Shown: positions 34,817 through 44,017, counted from the first letter of the stretch. The stretch is DNA of 64,000 bases from JANQPX01 sp965204405 (GCA_965204405.1 CBDBEN010000004.1:496001-560000), one strand, 5' to 3'. The notes: generated by a model not told the origin, from the sequence alone. Numbers and translations are program-made.

Positions 34817-36675
34817 CAGACGGCTTCCCGCCTTGACGCCAAGCCCAAAGTCAAGGCGGTTCGCCGCGCGAACCCGGCGAGACCGTCGGGGGCCAGGGTG
34901 ACGATGGTGAGGATGACAACACCCAGGATCAGGCGCCAATAGTCGAAACGGGCAATCTGATCTTCGAGCAACGTGAATGCCGCCGCACCGACGATCGGTC
35001 CGGCGAGGGTCTGGACACCACCGAGAAGCACCATGATCAGCCCGTCGATCGATCGCGGAATAGCCAGTACATCGGGAAAGACACTGCCTTTGGAGAAGAC
35101 GTAAAGCCCGCCCGCCAGGCCAGCGAAAACGCCGGCAATCACGAAGGCAAACCATTGCTGACGGTGCTGGTCGATGCCGATCGCTGCACTGCGGACCGGT
35201 GAATCGCGCACCGCTCTAAGCCCATAACCAAAGGGCGCATAGACCGCGCGGCGAAGAATGTAGATGCCACCGACGGTCAAGATCAGGGTGAGGTAGTAAT
35301 AGGCCATGCCGTCGCTTGCCCAGGACGAAGGCCAGATACCCAGCATGCCGTCATCGCCGCCGGTGACGTCCCGCCACTGGAAGGCGATCGACCAGACGAT
35401 CTGCGCCGCCGCCAGGGTCAGCATGGCGAGATAGACACCGGAAAGACGAACACAGAACCAGCCGAACAGCAACGCGCCCAGGCCCGCAGCAAGCGGCGCC
35501 ACGACGAGGCCCAGGGTCATGTCGGCACCCAGATATTTGACCACCAGGGCAGCCCCATAGGCACCAAGCCCGAAATAGGCGGCATGACCGAAGGACACCA
35601 TACCACCCGGCCCCATGATGAAATGCAGGCTCGCCGCGAACAGCGAAAAGATCAGAATGTCAGTCGCCAGCACCGTCACGAAGTCGCCGGCGGCGACGGG
35701 CAAGACGAAGAGCGCTGCCATCAGACACCAGCCCAAAGTCACGGCCGTCGGCCCCGCCGACCGAAGGGGAGCCTCGATGGTTCCCGAAGTCGAGCGGGCC
35801 AGAGTCTCCGGCCTGCCGAGGAGACCGAAGGGGCGGATGATCAGAACGACCGCCATGACCAGGAAAGCCAGAACGATGGTGATTTCAGGGAGAACGAGAA
35901 TACCAAAGGCGTTGAGCTCACCGATGATGACGGCAGCAAGGAAGGCGCCGGGCAAGCTTCCCATACCGCCGATCACCACGACGACGAACGCTTCGGCAAT
36001 GATGTTGAGGTCCATCAGCAGGCTGACGGCCTCGCGCGGAATTTGCACAGCCCCGCCAAGACCTGCCAGGAATGAGCCCAGGAAGAACACGGAGGTAAAC
36101 AGCCAGGCCTGGTTGACGCCGAGGGCTGCCACCATTTCCCGATCCTGGGTCGCCGCCCGCACCAGGACACCCCATCGGGTCTTTTTCAACAAGAGCCACA
36201 CGGCAAGCAGGACAGCAGGCCCAAGCACGATCAGAGCAATGTCATATTGCGGGATCCGCTCGTCCATGATGGTGACGACGCCCTTCAGCCCGGGGGCTCG
36301 CGGTCCCAGGATATCTTCGGCACCCCATAGCGCCAGCGTGATGTCCTGAATGACCAGCACGACACCGAAGGTCGCCACGAGCTGGAAAAGCTCCGGCGCT
36401 TCGTAAAGCCGGCGAAGCAGCAGGACTTCGATCACCGTGCCGATCAAGCCGACGATCACCGCTGCCAGGATTACGGAGCCCCAAAAGCCGAGAATCCCAT
36501 AAGGCAACAGCTCGACCAGTGTGTAAGCGAGATAGGCGCCCAGCATGTAGAACGAGCCATGGGCGAAATTGACGATCCGGGTGACGCCAAAGATCAGCGA
36601 CAGCCCGGCCGCCACCAAAAACAGCGACGAGGCCGATGTCAGCCCCGTCAAAAACTGCGCAAAATAGAATCCCAT
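34816..36675 (-). CDS. Fused LivH-LivM permease of the ABC importer
   Basis: 619 residues combining two permeases that are usually separate. Residues 1-290 are LivH-like (SLIFGVTRIVNFAHGSFYML near the N-terminus, and GGMGSLPGAFLAAVIIGELN). Residues 320-610 are LivM-like (MVSFGHAAYFGLGAYGAALV, then LGGVQTLAGPIVGAAAFTLL). The joining region holds hydrophobic and linker sequence. Such LivHM fusions occur in alphaproteobacterial importers for aromatic or short-chain compounds. The gene lies between livK and livG. Confidence 0.92.
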   Translation of the reverse strand: MGFYFAQFLTGLTSASSLFLVAAGLSLIFGVTRIVNFAHGSFYMLGAYLAYTLVELLPYGILGFWGSVILAAVIVGLIGTVIEVLLLRRLYEAPELFQLVATFGVVLVIQDITLALWGAEDILGPRAPGLKGVVTIMDERIPQYDIALIVLGPAVLLAVWLLLKKTRWGVLVRAATQDREMVAALGVNQAWLFTSVFFLGSFLAGLGGAVQIPREAVSLLMDLNIIAEAFVVVVIGGMGSLPGAFLAAVIIGELNAFGILVLPEITIVLAFLVMAVVLIIRPFGLLGRPETLARSTSGTIEAPLRSAGPTAVTLGWCLMAALFVLPVAAGDFVTVLATDILIFSLFAASLHFIMGPGGMVSFGHAAYFGLGAYGAALVVKYLGADMTLGLVVAPLAAGLGALLFGWFCVRLSGVYLAMLTLAAAQIVWSIAFQWRDVTGGDDGMLGIWPSSWASDGMAYYYLTLILTVGGIYILRRAVYAPFGYGLRAVRDSPVRSAAIGIDQHRQQWFAFVIAGVFAGLAGGLYVFSKGSVFPDVLAIPRSIDGLIMVLLGGVQTLAGPIVGAAAFTLLEDQIARFDYWRLILGVVILTIVTLAPDGLAGFARRTALTLGLASRREAV

Positions 36676-36714
36676 TTTTTGTGACTTGCCTCGAGCGGCG
36701 GGAGGGCCGAGGGG

Positions 36715-37914
36715 CTAGTTTGACGCTGGTCTCAGCTTCTTGACCTCTTCATCGCTGGGCAGGAAGTCGGCGCCGTTCATGTAGTCCCAATCGACCATTA
36801 CACCCTTGCCATCCTCGACCGTGGTCTTGCCCACATAGGCGCCCATGGTGGATTGGTGATCGATTTCGCGGAAGGTCACGGGGCCAAGCGGCGTGTCGAA
36901 ATCCAGCCCCTCCATCGCGTCCACCAGCGCCTCTGTCTCGGTGCTGCCGGCCTTTTCGATGGTTGCCGCGATCGCCAGCATCGTATTGTAGCCGACGATC
37001 GAGCCGATGCGCGGGTAGTCATCCCAGCGGGTCTGATAGGCTTCGAGGAAGGCATTATGCTCTGGCGTATCGATCGCGTACCAGGGATAGCCGGTGACCA
37101 CCCATCCCTCCGGTGCCTCATCCTTCAGGGGATCGAGATATTCGGGTTCTCCGGTCAGCAGGCCGACCACCATCCGGTCCTCGAACACGCCGCGAAGGCT
37201 GCCTTCACGTACGAATTTCGCGAGATCGCTGCCGAAGGTCACGTTGTAGATCGCATCCGGTTTTGCGGATTCCAGCGCCCTAACCTCGGCGCCGGCGTCG
37301 ATCTTGAACAATGCGGGCCATTGCTCGGCCACGAACTCCACATCTGGGCGCTTGGCCTGCAACACCTGCTTGAACGCCGCAACCGCATCCTTGCCGTAAG
37401 CATAGTTCGGCGCGATCGTCGCCCATTTGGTCCCCTCGAATGCAGCCGCCTGTTCCGCCAGCATCGCGGCCTGCATGTAGGTCGAGGGCCGAAGCCTGAA
37501 GGTGTAGCGATTGCCCTCCGCCCAAACCAGCGCATCCGCCAAGGGCTCGGCGGCGAGGTAGAGCTTCTTCTTCTCACCGGCGTAGGACGTCAAGGCCAGG
37601 CCGATATGGGAAAAGAGCGAGCCGGAGATCAGCACCACCTCGTCCCTGGAAAACAGTTCCTCGGCAATCTTGACCGCTTCTCCGGGCTCGCCTTGATCGT
37701 CACGGGATACCAGTACCAGCTGCTCGCCAAGTACGCCGCCAGCCGCATTGATCTCCTCGATCGCCAGCAATGCGCCTTTCTTGTAGGGCTCGGTATGCGC
37801 CGGCAAGCGCTTATAGCTGTTGATATCACCAATCTTGATGTCCGCGACGGCAGACGGTGCAAAAGGGGCGAACGCCCCAAGAAGGGCTGCGGCGAGCGTC
37901 AGGCTGCGGATCAT
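36715..37914 (-). CDS. Periplasmic ligand-binding protein of the Liv-type ABC importer
   Basis: 399 residues from the ATG at 37914, which has AGGAAG about 7 nt upstream. The signal peptide (MIRSLTLAAALLGAFAPFAP) is cleaved near AVA-DIK. The mature start IKIGDINSYKRLPAHTEPYK and AIEEINAAGGVLGEQLVLV are typical of LivK/type 1 binding proteins. It is the first gene of the apparent eight-gene operon that continues through the NicX-like dioxygenase and ligase, so its ligand is probably the starting compound of that pathway. Confidence 0.9.
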   Translation of the reverse strand: MIRSLTLAAALLGAFAPFAPSAVADIKIGDINSYKRLPAHTEPYKKGALLAIEEINAAGGVLGEQLVLVSRDDQGEPGEAVKIAEELFSRDEVVLISGSLFSHIGLALTSYAGEKKKLYLAAEPLADALVWAEGNRYTFRLRPSTYMQAAMLAEQAAAFEGTKWATIAPNYAYGKDAVAAFKQVLQAKRPDVEFVAEQWPALFKIDAGAEVRALESAKPDAIYNVTFGSDLAKFVREGSLRGVFEDRMVVGLLTGEPEYLDPLKDEAPEGWVVTGYPWYAIDTPEHNAFLEAYQTRWDDYPRIGSIVGYNTMLAIAATIEKAGSTETEALVDAMEGLDFDTPLGPVTFREIDHQSTMGAYVGKTTVEDGKGVMVDWDYMNGADFLPSDEEVKKLRPASN

Positions 37915-38041
37915 CGGAAGCTTCCTTTTCTTTTCATGGGCCTGGACATGCACAAACTCATTGTTAACGAGGTTCGATGGCGAGAGGAAGAGGCTGACCG
38001 GAAAACAGTGTCCGGGCTCCGTATCCGTTGCGGAGGATTAG

Positions 38042-38902
38042 CTAAGACTGCCGTTGCACGGCCAGACATCGCTCGATACCGGCGAGGTCTTGCCGCCGTT
38101 CGATGCATGCCAGCCCGACCTTGGACATGAGCCCGGCGACCGCATCACCCTGGCCAAAACCATGCTCAAAGCAGGCGAAACCCGCCGGCGCCAGCAGCCG
38201 CTGCACATCCCCGGCCAATTGCCGGTAGGCGTCCAGACCGTCCTCGCCGGCGGTGAGGGCCGCCACAGGCTCGAACAGCCTGATTTCCGGCGCAAGTTCG
38301 GACCAGGCGCTACATTCTATATAGGGCGGGTTGCTGATGATGAGATCGAAGACTCCCATCAGCGCACTGCCCCAATCGGCGGAGAGCCAAGCGACCCGGG
38401 ATGAGAGACCAAGCCGGTCGCCGTTGGCACGCGCCACCGCCAATGCTTCAGGGCTTCGATCGACGCCAAGAGCTTTTGCGTGGGGAAGTTCGTGCAGAAG
38501 AGCCAGGACCAAACAGCCGGAGCCCGTCCCCAAATCCAAAATGCGCAGTGGCCTCCCCTGCCCCGCCGAACGTTCCTTCAGCAGCTTAAGGGCCATCTCG
38601 ACCAGGGTTTCGGAATCAGGTCTCGGGCAAAGCACGTCGCTTGAGATGGCGAACGGCAGGCTCCAAAACTCCTTCTCCCCCAGAATCTGGGCTATCGGTT
38701 CCCGTCGAGCCCGCCGCTCCACGAGCTCGAGAAAGGCGCCTCGATCGACAGGGCCAAGCATGTCGCCAGCATGGGCCAGCAAGGTCGCCCGATCCCATTC
38801 CAAAACACTGCCGAGAAGGAGCCATGCCTCGCGGGAAGCCGCCTCGACACCGGCACGCGCCAGCAACCCGGCGGCTTCGGCAATACCCTCTCGGATGATC
38901 AA
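38042..38902 (-). CDS. prmC: Peptide chain release factor N5-glutamine methyltransferase PrmC
   Basis: 286 residues. An N-terminal helical domain (to about residue 85) precedes the Rossmann methyltransferase domain with SAM motif ILDLGTGSGCLVLALL. The substrate Gln-binding NPPY motif is present in IISNPPYIECSAW. PrmC methylates the GGQ glutamine of RF1 and RF2. The usual partner prfA is not adjacent in this window. It precedes the Liv operon by 127 bp on the same strand but is functionally unrelated. Confidence 0.94.
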   Translation of the reverse strand: MIIREGIAEAAGLLARAGVEAASREAWLLLGSVLEWDRATLLAHAGDMLGPVDRGAFLELVERRARREPIAQILGEKEFWSLPFAISSDVLCPRPDSETLVEMALKLLKERSAGQGRPLRILDLGTGSGCLVLALLHELPHAKALGVDRSPEALAVARANGDRLGLSSRVAWLSADWGSALMGVFDLIISNPPYIECSAWSELAPEIRLFEPVAALTAGEDGLDAYRQLAGDVQRLLAPAGFACFEHGFGQGDAVAGLMSKVGLACIERRQDLAGIERCLAVQRQS

Positions 38903-38933
38903 GACAGGCCCTTTCAGCGAAACGGACTAACAT

Positions 38934-38956
38934 CATGATTTGACAGATAAATCATG
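38934..38956. promoter_or_regulatory. Interrupted palindrome between prmC and the MBL-fold gene
   Basis: CATGATTT and AAATCATG form exact 8-bp arms around a 7-bp spacer, 32-54 bp upstream of the prmC start in an otherwise plain 226-bp divergent gap. This is the geometry of a dimeric repressor site, but no regulator gene is adjacent and the binder is unknown. Confidence 0.35.
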
Positions 38957-39128
38957 TAGTTCATCTGCGGGTCCAGGGGCGTTGGCGCGTCTTTGACCGA
39001 AATGCCACATCTATGGCGAATGTTCAATTTTTCGCTGAAAGAAGGCATAGCGAAATCGATCCGACATGGCTAGGATCCACGCCTCGCTTGTCGGCCCCTC
39101 TTTTGACGGGATGTTAGAGAGAGTTTGC

Positions 39129-39818
39129 ATGCAGTTCACCTGGCTCGGTCACTCGGCTTGTCACCTTTCCATCGACGGAAAAAGCGTTCTGATCGATCCG
39201 TTTTTTTCCGGCAATCCCAAGTTTCCGAGCGACTTCGAGAGCGGACTGAAATCAGTCGACTTCGTGATGCTTACTCACGGCCATGCCGATCATCTCGGCG
39301 ACAGTCTGCGCCTGGCTAAAGCCTATGACGCAACGGTCGTTGCCATCTTCGAAATCTGCGCCTATCTCGGCGCGCAGGGGCTTGAGAAGACCGAACCGAT
39401 GAATATCGGCGGCACCATTGAAAGCGGCGGCCTTTCCATCTCGATGGTGAATGCGCTCCACAGCTCGGCCATCATCGAAGACGGCAAGCCGGTCACGATG
39501 GGGGATCCGGCAGGCCTGGTGATAAAATCCAACGAGAAGACGGTTTATCACGCCGGTGATACCGACCTGTTCTCGGACATGGCGCTGATCCAGCGACTTC
39601 ATGAACCGAGCATCGGACTTATTCCGATTGGCGACCGTTTCACGATGGGACCTGAAACCGCGGCCATCGCGTGCAATGAGTTTCTAGATCTCGAAACCAT
39701 CGTGCCCATCCACTGGGGAACATTCGATCTTTTGACGGGTGACCCGAAAACCTTCGAATCGCTGGTCAAGCGGGGCAATGTGCTGACGCCCGATCCAGGC
39801 GATGCGATCGAGCTATGA
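39129..39818 (+). CDS. MBL-fold metal-dependent hydrolase, UPF0173/UlaG-like
   Basis: 229 residues from the ATG at 39129 (MQFTWLGHSACHLSIDGKSV), the canonical start of UPF0173 proteins; an AGAGAGAG stretch lies upstream. Metallo-beta-lactamase motifs are visible: LTHGHADHLGD near residue 55, a further His in NALHSSA, and the Asp in YHAGDTDLF. The late VPIHWGTFDLLTG carries the last His ligand. Its physiological substrate is not known for most members. Confidence 0.92.
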   Translation: MQFTWLGHSACHLSIDGKSVLIDPFFSGNPKFPSDFESGLKSVDFVMLTHGHADHLGDSLRLAKAYDATVVAIFEICAYLGAQGLEKTEPMNIGGTIESGGLSISMVNALHSSAIIEDGKPVTMGDPAGLVIKSNEKTVYHAGDTDLFSDMALIQRLHEPSIGLIPIGDRFTMGPETAAIACNEFLDLETIVPIHWGTFDLLTGDPKTFESLVKRGNVLTPDPGDAIEL

Positions 39819-39830
39819 TGTGAGTGTATC

Positions 39831-40397
39831 ATGACAGGACTGAGGGTACGCAGCGCTCTTACCGGCGATGCAGAGGATATAGCGCACGTTCAGTGGCAGT
39901 CTTGGCAGGGCGCCTATCTCGGGCTTTTGCCGCATGAAGTTCTGATCGGCTTCGGCCAGGCTCATGGCACACGCTTCTGGCAGCGCGTTCTTTGTGGTCA
40001 GCGCGAAGGGGGCGAGGTTCTGGTTGCCGAACTGGACGATGAGATCGTCGGCTTCATCTCCCTTGGCCCCGTGCGCGGGCATTTGCCTGAATATCAAGGT
40101 GAGATTTACGCCGCCTATGTGCTGCCGGAAGCGCAGGGCTGCGGGATCGGTACGGCGCTCCTCACCCAAGCTGGCAAGGTCTTGATGCAGCAGCGCTGTA
40201 TCAATGCGGCTGTCTGGGTGCTGGAGGGCAACCACATGGGCCGGCGTTTCTATGAGAATCTCGGCGGCTCCCTGCTCGGCATCGCCAAGCCGCTTTCCTA
40301 TAAGGGCAAGCAATATCCCGGTGTCCGCGAGATCGCCTATGGTTGGCCGGATCTTCGCCGGGCAACCTGGCTGGTCGATCAGCCGGACGGCCGCTGA
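39831..40397 (+). CDS. GNAT-family N-acetyltransferase
   Basis: 188 residues, single GNAT domain. The acetyl-CoA pyrophosphate loop is seen in AQGCGIGTALL, preceded by the beta-strand IYAAYVLPE. NHMGRRFYENLGG is the usual C-terminal motif. It starts 12 bp after the hydrolase gene on the same strand, so the two are probably co-transcribed. The acceptor cannot be predicted. Confidence 0.9.
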   Translation: MTGLRVRSALTGDAEDIAHVQWQSWQGAYLGLLPHEVLIGFGQAHGTRFWQRVLCGQREGGEVLVAELDDEIVGFISLGPVRGHLPEYQGEIYAAYVLPEAQGCGIGTALLTQAGKVLMQQRCINAAVWVLEGNHMGRRFYENLGGSLLGIAKPLSYKGKQYPGVREIAYGWPDLRRATWLVDQPDGR

Positions 40398-40411
40398 GCG
40401 GTCATTGCGGG

Positions 40412-41143
40412 TCAGGCCCTAGCCTGAGCATTGCCCGCTGAATCAGCCTCGCCACACGGCTCGATCTGTTTTCCTGAATGCCGCGCATCGGGAGGCGGTG
40501 CCGTTTCTCCATGAAGCCGGCCATCTCTCAAGGTGACGATGCGGTCTGCAATATCCTGATGATCATCGATAACGTGGGAGCCTAGCAGCACCGAGCCACC
40601 TTTTGCTGCGTGATCATGTAGGCGTCTGCCCAGCCCTGCCCTTGCTTCAGGGCCGATATGCAGCATAGGCTGATCCAGCAGCAAAATAGGCCTATCCATT
40701 GACAGCAAGGCGACAAGGCCGAGTTTTTGAATGTCTTCGGCCGCATAGCCGCGGGTGGGGTGCGCAAGATGCTTGAGCGGCAGATCCAGATCGATGGCCA
40801 GTTCCTCGACGGAACGCTGAGACTTCCCCTGCACCGTCCCGGCCATGCTGACGACATCATATCCCGTAAGGTGTCCAGGTGTCTGGAGATTCTCCGGCAA
40901 ATAAGCCAGGTGTGCGCGGCTGCTGGATAGTTCATGAGGCTGTGAGAACACCAGGATTCGCCCCGCCTGCGGCGCTATCAGCATAAGAATGGCTTTGATC
41001 AGGGTCGACATGCCGCCACCTGCGGCCCCCGCAACACCGAGAATCTCGCCTTCATCCAGGGTAAGCGAAAGGTTATCGAGAACGGTCTGATTACCATAGG
41101 AACAGATAAGATCCTGGACGTGGAGTACCGGCGCTGATGTCAT
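40412..41143 (-). CDS. Orphan ABC-type ATPase with degenerate catalytic motifs
   Basis: 243 residues that align with exporter-type ABC ATPases (such as NosF/CcmA-like proteins, YLPENLQTPGHLTG) but key residues are altered. Walker A reads GAAGGGMST, with Met45 replacing the essential Lys. Walker B reads ILLLDQP, with Gln158 where the catalytic Glu is expected. The LSGGQ signature is replaced by RGYAAEDIQKLG. The switch His remains (LGSHVIDDHQD). The frame is uninterrupted, so it may be a maintained non-hydrolysing regulator or a gene early in decay. No permease gene is adjacent. Confidence 0.85.
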   Translation of the reverse strand: MTSAPVLHVQDLICSYGNQTVLDNLSLTLDEGEILGVAGAAGGGMSTLIKAILMLIAPQAGRILVFSQPHELSSSRAHLAYLPENLQTPGHLTGYDVVSMAGTVQGKSQRSVEELAIDLDLPLKHLAHPTRGYAAEDIQKLGLVALLSMDRPILLLDQPMLHIGPEARAGLGRRLHDHAAKGGSVLLGSHVIDDHQDIADRIVTLRDGRLHGETAPPPDARHSGKQIEPCGEADSAGNAQARA

Positions 41144-41288
41144 CGGGCTGGAACAATCGGCATGGATATCACATGAGCTTTGATCGACGAGAGTGGGGTT
41201 CCATTGACCACAAAAAAATGGATATTTCGTAAATTCGAAATCGTTACCTCTCTGCCTTCAGTGCACGGTCTCGACGGTTCGCCTCGTC

Positions 41289-41329
41289 AAAAAAAGAGGC
41301 CCGGCGGCATGTCCTGCCCCGGGCCTCTT
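41289..41329 (-). terminator. Rho-independent terminator of aqpZ
   Basis: On the minus strand, AAGAGGCCCGG pairs with CCGGGCCTCTT (11-bp arms, 41294-41304 and 41319-41329) followed by a run of T. This is a textbook intrinsic terminator 30 bp after the aqpZ stop. Confidence 0.88.
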
Positions 41330-41358
41330 CGTCAGCTCTCGAAAATGTCCGCTGCCGG

Positions 41359-42078
41359 TTACTCTGCCGGCACGCTGTTGGACGCGGCATAGACGCTGTC
41401 CTGGCCTGCTTCAAGCACCCGATGGACGATGCCGGCGAGAACACCACCGATCAGCGGCACCACGATAAAGACCCAGAGCTGCTCCATGGCCTGACCGCCA
41501 ACCAGCAAGGCCGGTCCGAAGCTCCGGGCAGGATTGACCGATGTGCCAGTGATCGGAATGCCAATGAGGTGGATGGCCACCAAAGCAAGGCCGATGGCGA
41601 GGCCGGCAACGGCAGCCGGCGCCCTTGACGTGGTCGAGCCGAGAATCATCAAGACAAACAGGAACGTGGCTATCAATTCAAAAGCGATGGCCGCCTGCAG
41701 GCCGTAGCCATCGATATAGCCTTCGCCCCAGCCATTCTGACCAAGATTGGTTACCCCACCCTCGCCGGCATTGCCGCTGACGATATAGAAAAGGGCACCT
41801 GCGGCAACGACGGCACCGATCACCTGGCTGATCACGTAGGTGAAGAACTCGGCAACCGACATCCGCCCGCCGACCAGCATGCCGAGACTGACGGCCGGAT
41901 TGATGTGGCAGCCGGAGATGGAGCCAATCCCGTAAGCCATCGCAATCAGCGCAAGTCCGAAGGCAAAGGAAATACCCGTGAAGCCGATATGCTCACCGGC
42001 GATGACAGCGGCGCCGCAGCCGATGAAAACTAGCGTGAAAGTACCGATGACCTCGGCGAGGGCCTTGTTGAACAGCAT
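41359..42078 (-). CDS. aqpZ: Aquaporin Z
   Basis: 239 residues from the ATG at 42078, preceded by AGGAGG 9 nt upstream; the frame extends 20 codons further without homology. Six membrane helices and both NPA loops are present: HINPAVSLG near residue 63 and TSVNPARSFGPAL near residue 185. The selectivity-filter region (FELIATFLFVLMI, then the small residues around the second NPA) fits the water-selective AqpZ branch rather than glycerol facilitators. It is followed by a clear terminator and is divergent from psd. Confidence 0.93.
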   Translation of the reverse strand: MLFNKALAEVIGTFTLVFIGCGAAVIAGEHIGFTGISFAFGLALIAMAYGIGSISGCHINPAVSLGMLVGGRMSVAEFFTYVISQVIGAVVAAGALFYIVSGNAGEGGVTNLGQNGWGEGYIDGYGLQAAIAFELIATFLFVLMILGSTTSRAPAAVAGLAIGLALVAIHLIGIPITGTSVNPARSFGPALLVGGQAMEQLWVFIVVPLIGGVLAGIVHRVLEAGQDSVYAASNSVPAE

Positions 42079-42399
42079 CGTGTTTGTCCTCCTACACAAA
42101 ACTGATGTAAATGTTGCAAAGCGCATGCCGCCAATCAATATCCATATATTTCAATCGATTAGGCAGTTATTGATAAGACAACCTCCAACGCTGTCTCATT
42201 GTGAGGCAGATAAATCGCAAATTACGATACATTTTGCAAAACTTTGCAGCATAACTTTTGGTTGAATAGCAACAACAACATCGGGACAGCCCGTGAAAAC
42301 CCCGGGCCTCTCAAGGCCATCAGCCTTTGACGGGGCGCGACATTCGGCCTACATCAGCGTCCTAACCTCGTCATCACGAACTGAACTCGCAGCATCGCC
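42079..42399. other. Divergent intergenic region, aqpZ and psd
   Basis: No gene seen. The aqpZ side is AT-rich and contains three TTGCAAA-type words, including the perfect palindrome TTTTGCAAAA at 42232-42241, which could be an operator. The psd side is GC-rich and plain. The region must hold both promoters; I cannot place them with confidence. Confidence 0.4.
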
Positions 42400-43101
42400 A
42401 TGAAAATTCCCGAGCATCTCCAAGGTGTCCTCACGCCGATCCATCCGAAGGGGTGGCCGTTCATCGGCATCGCTCTTGCGGCAAGCCTGATCCTTGGCCT
42501 TCTTGCGGGCTGGCTGTTCTGGCTGGGCCTGCTGGTCACCGCCTGGATGGTCTATTTCTTCCGTGACCCGCCACGAACAACACCCGAGGGTCTCGATATC
42601 GTGGTCAGCCCTGCCGATGGGATGATCCAAGCCATCACCAAGCGCAAACCGCCGGCCGAACTCGAAATGGGCGAGGAGCCGCGGACATGCATCAGTGTTT
42701 TCCTGAACGTCTTCGACGTGCATGTGAACCGCACGCCGGTGCCGGGTGTGATCACCAAGCTTGCCTATCGCCCCGGAAAGTTCCTGAATGCGGCACTCGA
42801 CAAAGCCTCCGAGGATAATGAGCGCCAGTCGTTCAGGATCGAAGCGGCCGACGGGGATGTGTACGGGCTGGTGCAGATCGCTGGCCTGGTGGCTCGCCGG
42901 ATCGTCTGCTTCGTCAACGAGGGGGACCATCTCTTCAGCGGCGAGCGCGTCGGCCTGATCCGCTTCGGCAGCCGCTGCGACGTTTATCTGCCGGAAGGCG
43001 TCACACCGCTGGTGGCGCAAGGTCAGCGGGCCGTGGCCGGCGAGACCGTGCTTGCCGATGGCCGCCGTAATCAGGACCAAAGCGGCTGGAGACGAAGCTG
43101 A
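42400..43101 (+). CDS. psd: Phosphatidylserine decarboxylase proenzyme, short bacterial type
   Basis: 233 residues. An N-terminal membrane segment (GIALAASLILGLLAGWLFWL) is followed by YFFRDPPRTTPEG and VSPADGMI. FLNVFDVHVNRTPVPG carries the conserved His residues. Autocleavage should occur at the Gly-Ser of RFGSRCDVYLP, producing the pyruvoyl group on the small subunit. It makes phosphatidylethanolamine. The pssA gene begins 1 bp after its stop, so the two steps are encoded together. Confidence 0.95.
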   Translation: MKIPEHLQGVLTPIHPKGWPFIGIALAASLILGLLAGWLFWLGLLVTAWMVYFFRDPPRTTPEGLDIVVSPADGMIQAITKRKPPAELEMGEEPRTCISVFLNVFDVHVNRTPVPGVITKLAYRPGKFLNAALDKASEDNERQSFRIEAADGDVYGLVQIAGLVARRIVCFVNEGDHLFSGERVGLIRFGSRCDVYLPEGVTPLVAQGQRAVAGETVLADGRRNQDQSGWRRS

Positions 43102-43102
43102 T

Positions 43103-44017
43103 ATGAAGCGCGAAGGGCGACGGGAACGCTGGCAAAGGCAGAGGCGCCGGCTGCAGGCAAGGCCGCTTATTCATCTGGTTCCCAATGCCTTCACCGTCGC
43201 CAGCATCTGCTTTGGACTTTCCGCCATTCGCTACGGCCTCGATGGCCGCTATCAGACCGCGGTGGTCATGATCATTCTCGCCGCAATTTTCGATGGCCTG
43301 GATGGTCGCTCGGCAAGACTGCTGAAAATCACCTCGAAACTCGGGGCCGAATTGGACAGCCTCGCCGACTTCCTGAGCTTCGGTGTCGCTCCGGCCTTTC
43401 TCATCTACCTCTGGACCCTGAACGAGGCCAAGAGCTTCGGCTGGGCGATCGCGCTGTTCTATGTGATTTGCGCAGCGCTCAGGCTGGCCCGGTTCAACAG
43501 CGAACTCGAAGATCCCGACCAGCCTCCCTGGATGACGCGCTTTTTCACTGGCATGCCGGCACCCGCAGCGGCAGGTGTCGTGATCATACCGATGATGCTC
43601 AGCTTCGCGCTTGACCAGGCCTGGCCTCAGGCCTGGTGGCTGAATGCCATGGCTCTGGTCTTCGTCGCCCTGATGATGGTCAGCACGGTGCCGACCTTCT
43701 CGATCAAGATGATGACCACCCGCGTCAAGCCGCAATACATGCTGCCGACCCTGGTGGGCATCGGTGCAATCATCACCGCCTTGGTCAATGTCCCCTGGTG
43801 GACATTACTGAGCGTCGCCTGCCTCTACCTCCTCAGCCTGCCCTTCAGCATCATCGTCGCCAAGAAACTGGCGGCGGAGACCGAGGCCTCACAGGACGGG
43901 AAGGATCCGCAGATAGCCGGGCCGGGGGATGGCGTGCCGAGAGTGACATCGGAACAGGCCGAGGAGAACGATGGCAGGGTTCGTCTGATCAAGCCCGATC
44001 AGGACGGCGAGAACTGA
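43103..44017 (+). CDS. pssA: CDP-diacylglycerol-serine O-phosphatidyltransferase
   Basis: 304 residues from the ATG at 43103. The CDP-alcohol phosphotransferase signature DG-x2-AR-x8-G-x3-D-x3-D is complete in DGRSARLLKITSKL followed by GAELDSLAD. Multiple membrane helices follow. HLVPNAFTVASICFGLSA is the typical start of PssA type II. It forms phosphatidylserine, the substrate of the psd product encoded immediately upstream. The hydrophilic C-terminal tail of about 40 residues is acidic and variable. Confidence 0.94.
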   Translation: MKREGRRERWQRQRRRLQARPLIHLVPNAFTVASICFGLSAIRYGLDGRYQTAVVMIILAAIFDGLDGRSARLLKITSKLGAELDSLADFLSFGVAPAFLIYLWTLNEAKSFGWAIALFYVICAALRLARFNSELEDPDQPPWMTRFFTGMPAPAAAGVVIIPMMLSFALDQAWPQAWWLNAMALVFVALMMVSTVPTFSIKMMTTRVKPQYMLPTLVGIGAIITALVNVPWWTLLSVACLYLLSLPFSIIVAKKLAAETEASQDGKDPQIAGPGDGVPRVTSEQAEENDGRVRLIKPDQDGEN

